A DNA stretch of 64,000 nucleotides from Dryomyza anilis (taxonomy: Eukaryota; Arthropoda; Insecta; Diptera; Dryomyzidae). A program made the translations under genes and the position numbers. Every line of letters begins with the position of its first letter. Position 1 is the first letter of the stretch. Positions 31,391-42,954 of the stretch are shown here, one piece after another. The stretch spans positions 43,189,121 through 43,253,120 of the forward strand of contig OX638131.1 in NCBI GenBank assembly GCA_951804985.1, read 5' to 3'. Under the pieces are notes generated by a model that ran no database searches, was not told the DNA's origin, and saw only the letters and a list, made by a program, of their open reading frames with translations.

Positions 31391-31480
31391 AAGAGTCTCG
31401 TAGCGTCGGTGGCTCAATGGTTAGTGCGCTGCACTGCGAGTCGAAAGGTCCCGCACAGGTTTAAATCAGCACACAGAATA
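31391..31480 (+). mobile_element. tRNA-derived SINE, second family (GTAGCGTCG head), fragment
   Basis: GTAGCGTCGGTGGCTCAATG, then GTTAGTGCGCTGCACTGCGA and a decayed B box (GGTTTAAATCAG). The GTAGCGTCG start is shared with 38920-39056 and differs from the main SINE family. The body after the head does not match the main family. Confidence 0.55.
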
Positions 31481-31934
31481 GAGATTTTGGTTCTCGCAAT
31501 TGCTTAGTCTGTTCTTATAGTGAAACCTAAAGAGTTGTAGTTGGGACAACAACCAATTTCGAATAGTTAGTTGATACAACTAGCTTTTTCTTTTTTCCAA
31601 CCTAACGCCAGAAAAAGATTATTCTGTATGTGGGCTTTGTAAGTGAACATTTTTAAATAGAAATAAGTTTTTCTATACGGCGCTACATCATTACAGACCT
31701 CCGAATGTAAACACCGGCCATTAAAAATGTCTCACTTTGTCATTCGAGTTCGGCATTAGGATGAACGTGCTCAAATGTACAGTAACATAGACGTAGAGAT
31801 CCGTAGAATTTAGATTTCTACAATACGTTCCGTGTTGGTCACATAAGTTATTAATGCAAGTTCAGCAGTCAGTTTGGGCTCTTGTAATTGTCAAATATGA
31901 ATGTATCATATAAAATAGAGAATTGCTTCGCAGA
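31481..31934. other. Spacer, no gene seen
   Basis: May include decayed body of the SINE before it, such as TTTTTCTATACGGCGCTAC near 31665, which resembles the main SINE body. No gene is recognised. Confidence 0.4.
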
Positions 31935-32240
31935 GCCCTCTTGGATCCAATTGACGAACATACAAGGAAATATAAATTGAGATGGATTGGCTATACACTA
32001 CGAAAAGACGAAAGATGCATTGCTCGAAAAGCAATGCAATGGAGTAGAACCCGATGGGAGGTGTGATGAGAAATTTCGGGCGACCAAGAGAAACATGGAG
32101 AAGATCTCAGTCGATAGAGAAGCTAAGAAACTCGGAAAAAGTTAGATCGAGTTAAAGGCAATTGCCAAAAACCGTACACGATGGCGTGTAGACGTAGTTA
32201 ATACCCTAAGTCCAGCTAGGGATCTAAGGAACTGAAGAAG
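31935..32240 (+). pseudogene. Non-LTR retrotransposon reverse transcriptase, C-terminal remnant 2
   Basis: Plus-strand translation gives KYKLRWIGYTLRKDERCIAR, then after a frameshift FGRPRETWRRS, then after another shift VDREAKKLGKS, a TAG stop, and IELKAIAKNRTRWRVDVVN. This order (RWIGHTLRK, GRPRETWRRS, REAKK, R.RWR) is the usual C-terminal tail of insect LINE reverse transcriptases. It has at least two frameshifts and a stop and is about 100 codons long. It comes from a different family from the remnant at 2044-2350. It is inactive. Confidence 0.8.
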
Positions 32241-33569
32241 AAGTCCGATAAATTTGAGGATTTTGGATTCATAAAATCTTTTGTTCTATCCAATTTTCGG
32301 GTGATGATAACCTTCAAAAATATGACCTAGTTAAGAGTCATAAAAGAGTTAAAAGGTCTGATAGGAGGAGCAACATTATGTTATATATGGCAGTCGTTTT
32401 TAGAGTTAAGTGTGGCCTATTTTATAATCTCAAATAAAGAATGTATATAATTTTCAAATTCAAAGGATGGACGAGGAATGTCTTGAAAACTTTTACCACC
32501 TATCCGGCTTTGATCAGGAAATTTGCAACACAGATAAAAAATGTTTTTAAAATATGCGTATATTTAAAGTATAAATTGAAAATGGTGCTATATTAACTAA
32601 GACTATTAATTGAAAAATGTACAAAAATTACCAATGAGTCTCTGAACTTACACAGAAAGTGACAACACCGGTTTAATTACTACTATCAGCGTAGACTGTG
32701 GTGAGTTTGAAACTAATTCCCAATGAGCATAAACAAATCAAGAGAGCGCCATAACCCTCTCACGTTCGCTTCGTATGCAAGTAGAGTAGACAGAGAGAGA
32801 GAGAGAGAGTGAGAGTTCTCACTGGTTATCACTCACTAATTCTGGTACATATCTTGAGTTTTACTTCAAGTCTGTATTATTTGACACAACATAGTTTTCT
32901 CGTGTGTATATTGCGCAAGTATAAATCATGTTTAGCACCGAGATACTGTAAGGATTTAACCTTGAAATTATTGGTTTTGTACTTGTTTTGTGTTTTTGGA
33001 CGACAGGTGCTTAAAGAGTGCGATCTAAGCAAGTGTCGCAATGAGCGAGGATAATCGGGCGTAATGCTTTAGTTCGTATCGATGCAGAACAAACTCTCTG
33101 TGACATCTGGGCCACTTGAGATAAGTTTAGCTTAGGGTGTTTTTGCAAGGCCGTTTTCAGAGACTCGATTTAAGTATACAACCGATTAGAATACTTCTTC
33201 AGTGTGAATTCTGGTATTTCAAAAATATAACAAAATACGATAATGACATTTCCAATGTAATATTTTTTTGCATCTGAGACCTATATTTAATCTAATCAAT
33301 TTTTCAAAAATGGTATATTCTATATAAATTGTGTCGAACTATATAATTTCGGAAAATGAGAATCTCTTTCTTTTCTAAAGTAAAATAGGTTTAAACCCCT
33401 ATTAAAGGTTTCCGTAAAAGGGGAAGAATAAGAATTCAAACTACTCATAACCTTCTACTCATCCGTATAACTCAACTAAGTATTTCAGAGAGTTCTTTAC
33501 GCCAAGGCAGATATACAGCGGCAGAAACATCCCGAACCCCCTGCCATCTCAGACGCTGTGTTACACAAG
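32241..33569. other. Spacer with a (GA)n tract, no gene
   Basis: (AG)n runs at about 32789-32815 (AGAGAGAGAGAGAGAGTGAG). The rest is AT-rich with no recognisable protein. Confidence 0.5.
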
Positions 33570-33962
33570 ATTCAACTATTGGTTAGAACGATCTGCAGAG
33601 AGCAGTGCGCCACGACAGGTGAAGCCGAAGCGCATGCATATGCGGTCCCTGTCGCGCATGCTGGCACCATCGTTGGCTGGCAACGTGATGAGTAAAACAC
33701 TCCCTCGCAAAACAGCAGACTAACTGTTGCGACTGAATGTTGGTTGCCTCCACAAAGTCTTCGCGGCTTCTTTTGGCTCAGGGGCACCTGTCGTGGTGTG
33801 CGTGGCTGTCTGCATGTGCGCGGTGGTGTTGCGCAGTCGCATGTGCAACCAAAATACTTACGTCGGACCGAACGGAGCTACTGCTGTTGCTGCCGTTAAT
33901 GACGCAGCAATAATGCATCCGCACAACGTATGACGCTGCATCTGGCTCAGAACGGAACAAAA
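33570..33962 (-). promoter_or_regulatory. GC-richer island with a strong minus-strand splice donor
   Basis: On the minus strand GGTCCGAC|GTAAGTATTTT (33862/33861) is a near-perfect donor preceded by GC-rich, low-AT sequence. That is the appearance of a noncoding exon with a promoter above it. An alternative distal 5' exon of dpp is the simplest reading, since Drosophila dpp has several. No open frame here looks conserved. Confidence 0.35.
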
Positions 33963-35834
33963 AAATCAACACGAAAAAAAAAACAGTCAATAGCCATGTT
34001 AACAGGCAACAGAAAGCCAAAGACGTCTTGACGACATGATTGTACATGTTAATGCAGAAAGTATACCAAGAGTTGCGGGGGTTTGGTTTCTTACAGACAT
34101 TGTTGATCGTCTGGCTTGTCAATAAACATGTCTTGAACAAAAAAACTTCTTCTGCATAATATGTATTTATTCCACAATACTTCATTCCTCCGCTTTCTTT
34201 AGAATTAAACCAGGCATAGTGTCCTTAAAGTTAAAGACTCCTTCCTAAGTCACTTGTATAAATATATTCCGTCGGTGTTTATAATTTATACATGTGAGGG
34301 AACAAAACGTAGAATCAAGATTCAAAAACACTATATGTTATCGAAGAAACACTATTTTGTATATTCTTTTTTAAATGCGCCAGACATAGTGGCTTTTATG
34401 TAAAAGTTAAACATTCGTCCATTTTTTAGAAGGACAGTCCTTCTGTTAAAAATGACTTACCAAGTACTTCTCCATGAATGCAAAAAAAAAAGAATACCTT
34501 CGGTATCCACACGACCAACAAAAAATCCCCAAGCCCATTTTGAGTAAAATTATTGGCTGGAGGCAGTTTGGAATAGTGGAATGACGCCTCTATTTTTCCA
34601 TAAGTTTTTTAAATTATTGTGGTGTAATGAAGTAATATAATGGAGTAATAATATTATCTATTATGAACATTATTTTTACCAACTTAAATACATTATTTTT
34701 ACAAGGGGGGGCTGTTTTAAGTATTCTATCCAGGGACTAAAACCCTTTGGATTATCCTTAAAACCCTTTGGATTTCACTTCCAAGATTTTTAAAATAGCG
34801 GTTCCGATACTGATACCGGTTCTGATTCCGGTTCCAACCAAAAAAATTAATCGGGTTCCGATTCCGGTTCCACACATTTTTAACAACGGTTCTGGTACCA
34901 AAAATCCTATTCCGGTTCTTTGTGGTCCTGCTTCTATCATATTTTTACAAAATCCTAATAAAGGATTTCGATTTTTTTAAAGTTTTTAAATAACTTTATT
35001 TTATTTTTATGATTTGACCTTTATGTTCGAACTTCGATTTCATAGAATAAGACTTTTTTTAAATGTTCTCTTGTTCCAACTTTGTAATTGGATATTCCAA
35101 AAGTCTCAAAAGGATCCAATTTGGCAAAGAAATATCCAATGACACAGATCCTACTTGAACTTTAAAGTGATCAATGATTTTCTTTTCTCTCTTTAAAAGT
35201 TATATATAAAAAAATAAAATTTATATTGTCTAAATTTTAATGCATGAAAATATACCAACCCATTCCATAACATACTAATTCGACTACGAATCTTTTTAAT
35301 ATTATTCCATTTTTGGATTCTGTATATCCAGCAAATTTTGATGCAGATTGGTCGATCCTGTCCCAACTTATAACCAAAAATGTTCTAGTATAAATGAGCA
35401 ATTTTAAAAAAACTTAGACTTTCTCATAGAATATATAAAATTGAAACACTGAATATTATGTAAACGGCCCTCTGTATACTTACTTGGAAATTTTTGTATT
35501 TTGTAACTTCCTAGGTAGACATATATTTGAAGAAAAACCCATTTTTTTCATTTCAATGTTTAATTTTAATCTTTCGGCAGGGAATATTCCAAAATCATTA
35601 CATAATCTGAATGAAAAAAAGAATTAATTTGTATGCGCGATTGTATTTTCTTGAATTCTCTCTTTAAAATTAATATATTTTTTCAAAAGCAGCCCGATCG
35701 AAAATCCTGGCTACTGGTCTGCTTACCATTATACATTTAAAAAGTTCCAAGAAATTCATGTTGAATTCGAAAGAATAAACAATACTGTAATTACTAATGT
35801 AACTTATGGTTTGATTTTTTGCGTCTTTCTTTTT
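33963..35834. other. AT-rich spacer with a GGTTCCGATACC-like repeat
   Basis: 34800-34925 contains seven or more degenerate GGTTCYGATWCCGGTTCC words, a short minisatellite; similar words occur near 6730 and 56390. Elsewhere nothing is recognised. Confidence 0.5.
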
Positions 35835-36145
35835 TATACCCTACACTAAGAGTGAAAGGGTATATTCAGTTTGGTACGCCAGAAGAAAGCATATCCGGTA
35901 TGGAAAAGTATATATATTCTTGATCAGCATGAACTCATGCGACGATGTCTGTATATCCATCTGTCTGCCTATCGTCCTATTGAAATCACGTTTGCAAGAA
36001 ATATATATCTACGCTGTCTCCACAAGAAAATTGGAATGAACGGTCAATTGTGACCTGTGAACCGACCACTTGAGTTTATGCACAAATATATAAGTTTTCA
36101 CGAACCGACTTGCGGTTTCCAAAAAAAAATCTAAATTCGGCACAA

Positions 36146-36655
36146 TTGCACTCATAAAAAATACCTTAAATTTAACAGTTTTTAATAATGCAGCATATGT
36201 AGCTCAAGGTTAGTGCGTTGGACTGCGAGCTGAAAGGTCCCAGATTCAAGTATGGACTGGGGCTAACAAAATCTTTTCATAGAAATATTTTTATATTATG
36301 CGCTGCCTCTCGGCAGTAAATGACAAACATACGAGAGTAAAAAAACCTTGCATATTAAAAGCTCTCACCCGTCGTTCGTATTCGGTATTAAACTGTAGGA
36401 CCCACCACTTTGAGCAAAAATATAACACGCACAGCTCAAATGGTGAGAGAGCTCGGCCCAAGTTCTTATAGGATTGTAGCGCCAAACTATTATTATTATT
36501 AATATTGAAATTAGTTAATAAGATTAATTTAATCGGTAAATCTCATTAAGTTTGTATAAAAATATTTATTTTTTGTATACTATTAAATCAATAACTGTTC
36601 AATTGACAAATTGTAATGCGATTTTATGAAATTTTTTCATGAGTGTACCCATTTG
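36146..36655. mobile_element. MITE-like element, family M, inserted in the mini-me-like element and itself split by a SINE
   Basis: Left end GCACTCATAAAAAATACC; right end AATTTTTTCATGAGTGTA. The right half carries the family words ATTGAAATTAGTTAATAAGA and TTTTTTGTATACTATTAAAT. The SINE at about 36188-36503 sits within it. Confidence 0.65.
36188..36503 (+). mobile_element. tRNA-derived SINE, nested copy
   Basis: Head GTAGCTCAAGGTTAGTGCGT followed by TGGACTGCGAG, a decayed B box (GATTCAAGTATGG), the full body, and CCAAACTATTATTATTATTA at the tail. The flanks TTAATAATG and TTAATATTG are a likely diverged target duplication. Confidence 0.8.
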
Positions 36656-36912
36656 TACATATAGGTATCAAATGAAAGGAAATTGTTTAGCGATTGCAAG
36701 TTTGTAGGCATTTTCAGGATTCGTATACCCTGGTGATCTCTGCAACACTTTAAGTGGTCACCGCATACATTATCACATATGTGTAGGGTATCTATAGCTT
36801 AGACCGACTATAACTTTCATTAGAAGTTAGTAATCATTTATCACAATTTCACTAATTATCACAATTTCCCCACTTCAAAATTTGCCATGCGAACTAACCT
36901 TCCTTACTGGTT

Positions 36913-38919
36913 TTGTCTTTTTTTTTTGCCTTTAAAATATCTAAAAACGATATCTGTCTTGTATTATTAAGATATCGTTTGGTTTTGGACCTTTAATGAT
37001 TGATACTTTCCTAGACAAAATCGTGACCTGATCGTGACGGTAATATCTACAAAAACTTAGGCTATAAACTATAAAATCAACTATTATTTTAGACTATAAT
37101 TTTATTCTAAGTAAATTATTAGAATGTTTTCAGTTAAAACTTTTGAAAACTCTATCATGAATCATCATTTTTAAAAATGTTATAGAAAATAATATATAAA
37201 CATTTATAGACCAACGAGACAATACAAAATTGTTCAAATTCGGGAAGTTCAATTTACATTCTGAACTATATAAAGTTTTTACATTATTCTATTTGTTTTT
37301 ATATGCAGATTATATCAGTCAGTTCTATTGTTCAATATGGTTAGGATTTCTAAGCTAGTGCATTTGCATGAAAACTAAAAAATACCATTGTCTTCAATAC
37401 AATGTCCAAATGTATTTAAGGCGCCACCGTTAAGTTGGTTGTCTGGACCTATTGTCTGACAGTAGCGGCTTCTGCATCCTTTTGAAAGCGACCGATCTCG
37501 TGTGGTCCACTTGAGAAGATCGGACAGTGATCATATTTCCAACTAATTTGTCTATGTTTTGAAACGTTTGACTGGCGAAATGTGCCAACAAAGTGTTTGT
37601 GCGCCTAATTAAGCGGAAAAGCCGGAAGGCACGCAGCCGCAGTACAAAAAAGTGTCTCGTTCCATATTATCCAAATAGGCGAATAACCAAAATTTACAGA
37701 CTTAAAAATATTCAAAAGAAACATTAAAAAGAAATATTTAAAAAATGCTCACATCGAGCAACCCCAACATGAGTGAAAAATACTTTCTGAGATCAACATC
37801 CATTTTGAGAATACCTCGAGAATGAGCATGAGTCATAAGGTGTATACAGCAGAAATCGGAGGGGGGAGAATTGAATAAAGTATGCTGTGATGATGATGAT
37901 ATTGCCGTCGAAAAGGTAACGCAGTCGTTATGCGCTGCCATTGGTTCAGCACTTGAGACGCGCAGAAGGAGGAGCTCCACACATTCTGGGAATCCTTTTG
38001 TATGTTAATCCCTCGATTTGTGACGAATTTGTGTTTCTTGGTGTGTGCGCCGTACCGCGCCGCGCGCATTGTTTTTGCCATTCATTTCGTTGGATCGTTC
38101 GATCGTTCATTCGAATTCTCATTCTTTTCAGTTTCTTTTAGGCAGGCGCTGTTTCGCCGACCTGACTGCCTGCCCTTTGTATGTTAGAAGGAGATGAAAG
38201 TTTTGCCCCAAACATGTCTTCACAAAGGGCAGCCAACCAGTCGTCGAAGTTGTTGCTGGGTCAGCCATTTGTATGTAGGTATATGCTGGGATCATCTCAG
38301 AGAGGGATACAAAAAGAAATCTTAAAATAAAACAAAAAATATTTTTATGCTGAATTCCAAACTCAGATCAAATGGATTTTAATATTTTTTTTTAGTAAGC
38401 GATCAAAAATATGCGAGAAATGCTGAATTTGATGTATATTTTACTTTATTAAAATGTTTGGGATCCGTACATTATGTCGCAAAAAAAAATGTGGAAACCG
38501 AAACTAAAAATGTCGAAAAAAAATTGAAAGCTAGTAAATGGTAAAAACTTTGAAAACTTTTTATATAAGCAAAAATGAGTCATTCAACACCAAACCGATA
38601 AATTGCAACTCATCCACTTTGATTTGAGTAAAATTTGGACAACAAGTAATAGTTTGTTTCGATATTTTAAAATTTTCAAAACCTATAAAATAGGACTGTT
38701 AAAATTCTCAAAACCACAAATTTGGGACAGTTACAATTATCAAAACCTATAAAATAGGACTGTTCAAATTCTTCAGTCTGATTATCTGCTAAACTAATTT
38801 AATATTACTTTACAAATTTACACTGTTAAAAAATATAACTTTTCTGCTGAAAATATACCATACTTGGATCAGAACTGATTTAAAAAAAAGTCTATAGTTA
38901 TAGAAAAATCACACAAGTT
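36913..38919. other. Spacer with a GC-richer nonrepetitive island at 37.4-38.3 kb
   Basis: 37420-37650 and 37900-38290 are GC-richer and look low-copy, with GCGCCTAATTAAGCGG near 37600 (homeodomain-type core) and GGATCGTTCGATCGTTC near 38092. TGCCCTTTGTATG (38171) is inverted at CACAAAGGGCAG (38220). No coding frame resembles a known protein. It is a possible regulatory island, by position and composition only. Confidence 0.4.
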
Positions 38920-39056
38920 TCCAAAATACACAGTCTATCTACAAAAAAAAGCTGTCTAACTTTTTCTTTTTCATTGACAGTCGCTGGGATCGAACACGGG
39001 ACCTTTCGACTGGAAGTCTAACGCACTAACTAGTCGAATTCAACGACGCTACACAG
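38920..39056 (-). mobile_element. tRNA-derived SINE, second family, copy
   Basis: Minus strand: TGTAGCGTCGTTGAATTCGA, TAGTTAGTGCGTTAGACTTC, then CGAAAGGTCCCGTGTTCGAT with an intact B box (GTTCGATCCC). It is followed by an A/T-rich tail. Together with 31391-31480 it defines a second SINE family. Confidence 0.6.
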
Positions 39057-39568
39057 AAAAAAAAACGTAAATATAACCAAAAATTATATCAATATAATTA
39101 AATGTGTGCTGAAACTGCGCTGACTAATTTATTAATTGCATTAGCGTACACATCTTCATATTAGCAATCGCATTTGTTGGCAATAGCTTTGACCACGACG
39201 CGCCGGTGTTGTGTGGATTCTTTTACATCGTTGGTGTAGCGAATTCGCTTTGAATTAGAATTTTTAATTGGTGCGCATATCAATCATAATTGGCCCATGT
39301 CAACAGAAACAATTATATAGCTTAGTCATCCTCTATTAATGTAGTTAAAAATGATGATGAAGGCAATGGTTGCATATTTAGTTATGCTACCTACATTATC
39401 AGAACAGTATATTTGTTATGTACTTTCACAAAAATTTATAATATTATTTTTTAATAAACAGAAAGAGAATTATAAATATAGGTACTGTAAGAATAATAAA
39501 AATACTTATAAACCATATCCAATACATAACAATAAAATTATTTGCCACTTACACAAAGTCGTTTAATG
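39057..39568. other. AT-rich spacer, no gene seen
   Basis: A short GC-richer patch, GACCACGACGCGCCGGTGTT, lies at about 39190. Nothing else is recognised. Confidence 0.5.
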
Positions 39569-40085
39569 CACTCAGAAAAAATCTCATAAAATCCCAAATT
39601 TGTAAAAGGACTGTTATTGATTTAATAGTATACAATTGATTGATTTAATTGATTTAATTAAAAGTATTTTGTAGTATATAATGAGATTTAGCGATTGAAT
39701 TAATTGTTTATACTATTGACTAATTTCTATATTATTGTATCTAATTTTATGTAACCGCGGTAGCTCAGTGGTTAGTGCGTTGGACTGCTCTGCTCGCAGT
39801 TCCCGGTTCAAACCCGGACTGGGGCTAACAACATCTTTTCATAGAAACATGTTTCTATACCGCGTTACCTCTCGGCAGTAAATGGCAAACCTACGAGAGT
39901 AAAACAATGCCTATGAAAAGCTCTCACCCGCCGTTCGGATTCGGCAGTAAACTGTAGGTCCTACCACTTTTGAGTACAAATTAACACGCACAGCTCAAAA
40001 TGGGGAGAGAGCTCGGCCGAAGTTCTTATAGGACTGTAGTGCAAAACTATTATTATTATAATTTTATGGTATGGTTTTTCTGACT
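39569..40085. mobile_element. MITE-like element, family M, split by a SINE
   Basis: Left end GCACTCAGAAAAAATCTC with TTATTGATTTAATAGTATAC. The right end after the SINE is TATGGTTTTTCTGACTGTG. The two halves join cleanly when the SINE and one target duplication are removed. Confidence 0.65.
39752..40058 (+). mobile_element. tRNA-derived SINE, full-length copy with 10-bp target duplication
   Basis: TAATTTTATG at 39742-39751 and 40059-40068 flanks a 307-bp SINE. The head is TAACCGCGGTAGCTCAGTGG with B box GGTTCAAACCC. The body runs from GGGGCTAACAACATCTTTTC to AACTATTATTATTA. The anticodon-loop region differs from the other copies (CTGCTCTGCTCGCAG). A clean duplication and short A/T tail show LINE-type retroposition. 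Confidence 0.93.
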
Positions 40086-42954
40086 GTGGTTTATTTCGAC
40101 GCATAAAACATTATTAGCGAATATGTTTGCTAGCTACATGAAAATGGCAAAGATTTCATTTCTAGACCAATGAATAGTCTATTAATTTTGATTGTGCTAA
40201 CGATTATTTTTTTCTTTATATTGAATTACGATGGTTTAAATAAACTAAGCAAAAATTTGCGACCATTTTTTCCTTATTATATATTAGAGCAGGCATGTCA
40301 AACTCATTTGGCATCAAAGGCCAACATAAGAGTAACATAAGAAAAAAATCGTTTGTTTTACATTTGGTAAAAAACTTTAATGTTAAGATGATCAAATTTT
40401 AAATTGATCTTCTTTGAAAGCACCGCAGGCGAAATTTTTTGCGAAAAGTGGTGCGATTTTTGTCTGTGTGAAATATATCGAAAAATGTCCGAACTTCTTT
40501 GATCCAGCCAAAAATTATGTCTGATGTATTTACAATGGAGTATATTTCCAACACTAGAGAAAATTTTCTAAAACAGACAGATTTTATAAAAAGTTGCAAC
40601 AATTTTGGATGATTTTTTTAAAAACAAAAGAAATACATTTTATTTTTAATTTCGGTATAAATTAAAAAATGTCAGCCTGAAAATTTGGCAGAAGAAAATA
40701 TTGTACGTCATCTTTTTGTATACTTTTTGCTGACGTAAACCGGTTGCCTTTCAGTTGTTAATAAGTCTACGTTTAGATAACAACCTTAAGGTATCTTTAT
40801 GTATAGCATTAGGACATCATTCAGACAAATCAAAAAGGCATCTTCCGGTCAATCATTTGTATTACAAAAAGACATCTTTTACGTAACATTTTGGACAAAT
40901 TTCGGACATCGATAACATTTAAAAGATAACTTAAAGATATCTTCCAGACATAATTTGTCTAGTTGGGATAATGAAAAAGTTTGTTTAGTAAATACCGTAT
41001 ATAAATTTGATATTGAATAAATTTCGAAAATGTTTTCTTTTTATAAACAATTAATTTAAATTGCAAACACAATGACAATGATTTACAACTTATGACGAAG
41101 TTGCTTTTATTATTAGAAAAATCATTACCATTCAAATGAGACCGAATATTTTACTTATAGCTCTCCTTCTACACATTGAATACACTGAATGCAAAATACA
41201 TTTTCAATTTCTATTTTTTAAGACATAAATTGATTTTAATAAATAATAAAAACGTGTTATATATTGTAAAAACGAAAAACACTGAAAAAACGATTTTAGT
41301 TCAATGACTGAAATCATCAATATGATAAATACTGGTTGTTGGTGCAAATTTTTTTTTTTTTGTGTAAGCAATGATCGATCTGATGCTCACTGAGAATGTA
41401 TTTTGTAATCTAATATAAAATTAAAGAGACCCTTTAGAAGTAAAAGTCTTTACTTTAAAACTTAAAGTTTATCATGAATATATAAAATCTATTTAAAATT
41501 TTAAGTAAATACTTTGAAATATAAAGTTTTCAAAACGAGTAACTTTCATGAGAACTTTTTGCGCAGATATTTAAATCAAGAAGCCCATTTCCAACGAAAT
41601 GACTAATTTTTTGTTATCACGTTACCCTCTTTAGTTTCTGATATTTTGGCACTATGCAGTTCAATTGTTTTCCTCTTTTTTACTATATATAGAGCTACTT
41701 ACGCCCCATATTTAATAAAAGAGAACACAAAATAGAATCAAACTGCATGGTTCTAAAATATAAGCAATTAATGAGGGTGCCATAAAGTAGACTTTTCTGG
41801 GGAAATGTCCATATTCCTTATATAATATTATTAAAACTTGTTTAAAGTCAGATTCCGGGCATACAAAACAGATTTGTAGCGAATTATCTAATTTACAATG
41901 AATGAAGTAGTGCTATAAATAATTGGCCTTATCGTTAAAACATACGTATTTCTAGCGCCTATAACTTTCTACTTCAAATACAAAAAAAAAACGCAAAACC
42001 ACACAGCAATTCACTGGAAATTCGATTGTAATCAAGCAATTACTTAACCTTTGACAACATTGCCGAAACAAACATCATAAATACCTAAAATTAATGTCCG
42101 ACCAAAACTCATTTACCAAAACTCTATCTTATCGAGTATTTAATGAAGTTCCACATGAATTTCAAAGGAAATTTGCCAAAAAAAAAAATATTTGGCCAGC
42201 AAAAAACAACACACAGCCCGACAAGAGCAAAATTGTTTATCTTTTTCTCAGGATACCAATGAGATGAACTGATACTTTAAAAATGAAGCATCTTTCAAGT
42301 GCATGGCATGGAGTGAGAGAAATCTTTATCAAATGAGTGCGCACAGCGGCGAGCACGTCAAGTCCCAGCAGGATTCGATGCGCCCAAGATAGAGCAGGCG
42401 TCAGTAAATGAGCGTACGCGTCGCACGCCCGACATCCTGCATCTAAACTAACCTAACCTAACAAAACGAAAATCTTTCGAGGACAATATTAGCAACAATA
42501 AGTTACAAAACACCCGGCAACCAACGACCATCCTTGGACTGCTGCTGCAATACAAAGCGATTGTCCGTAGCATAACACGTCATACTTCCCGCTGCCTATG
42601 AAGTCATAGGTCTGAAGTGGTGTCGGGCAACACCTGAAAAGACGGACCGGCAGTATCGAGAAGAACAGACTTAAGTACCTTATTGGAATGACACTTTTTG
42701 ACCAAAGGTAATAAACTTCTAAGACTCAAGAGGTATTTGACATTAATGCAAACCATCAGCATATTTATAATATTCTTTATTTCAAAAATCCGCATAACAT
42801 GGCTAACTAAAGAACAAAACTTCGAACAAAACTTCGCGAATTCAGAATAGTTGAGTTTCCTAATAGCACCATAGTTTCAATAAATTTTTTATATTTCTTA
42901 TTTTCTTCAATATCATTTAATTTGTGATGCCTTCACTACTGGATTTAAAGAAGT
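40086..42954. other. AT-rich spacer; small GC-richer patch at 42.3-42.6 kb
   Basis: 40086-42230 shows only AT-rich DNA. 42300-42620 is GC-richer and looks low-copy (GTGCGCACAGCGGCGAGCAC, then ACGCGTCGCACGCCCGACAT), with no protein match. ACTAACCTAACCTAAC near 42450 is a short CCTAA run, too short to call telomeric. Confidence 0.45.

Larger units (their letters stand above)
35835..36912 (+). mobile_element. Mini-me-like element, B type, interrupted by a MITE and a SINE
   Basis: The start hairpin (TATACCCTACACTAAGAG), the TATATATATTCTTGATCAGC core and a reduced GTCTG tract run to about 36145 (AAATTCGGCACAA). The element resumes at about 36656 with CCCATTTGTACATATAGG and ends with ATCTATAGCTTAGACCGACT and AACCTTCCTTACTGG. 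Outside the inserted block it is collinear with 50634-51364. Confidence 0.8.

Noticed and set aside
42440..42470. CTAACCTAACCTAAC run as an interstitial telomere-like repeat
   Set aside because: Only about three short units. Flies do not use TTAGG-type telomerase repeats, so this is chance.
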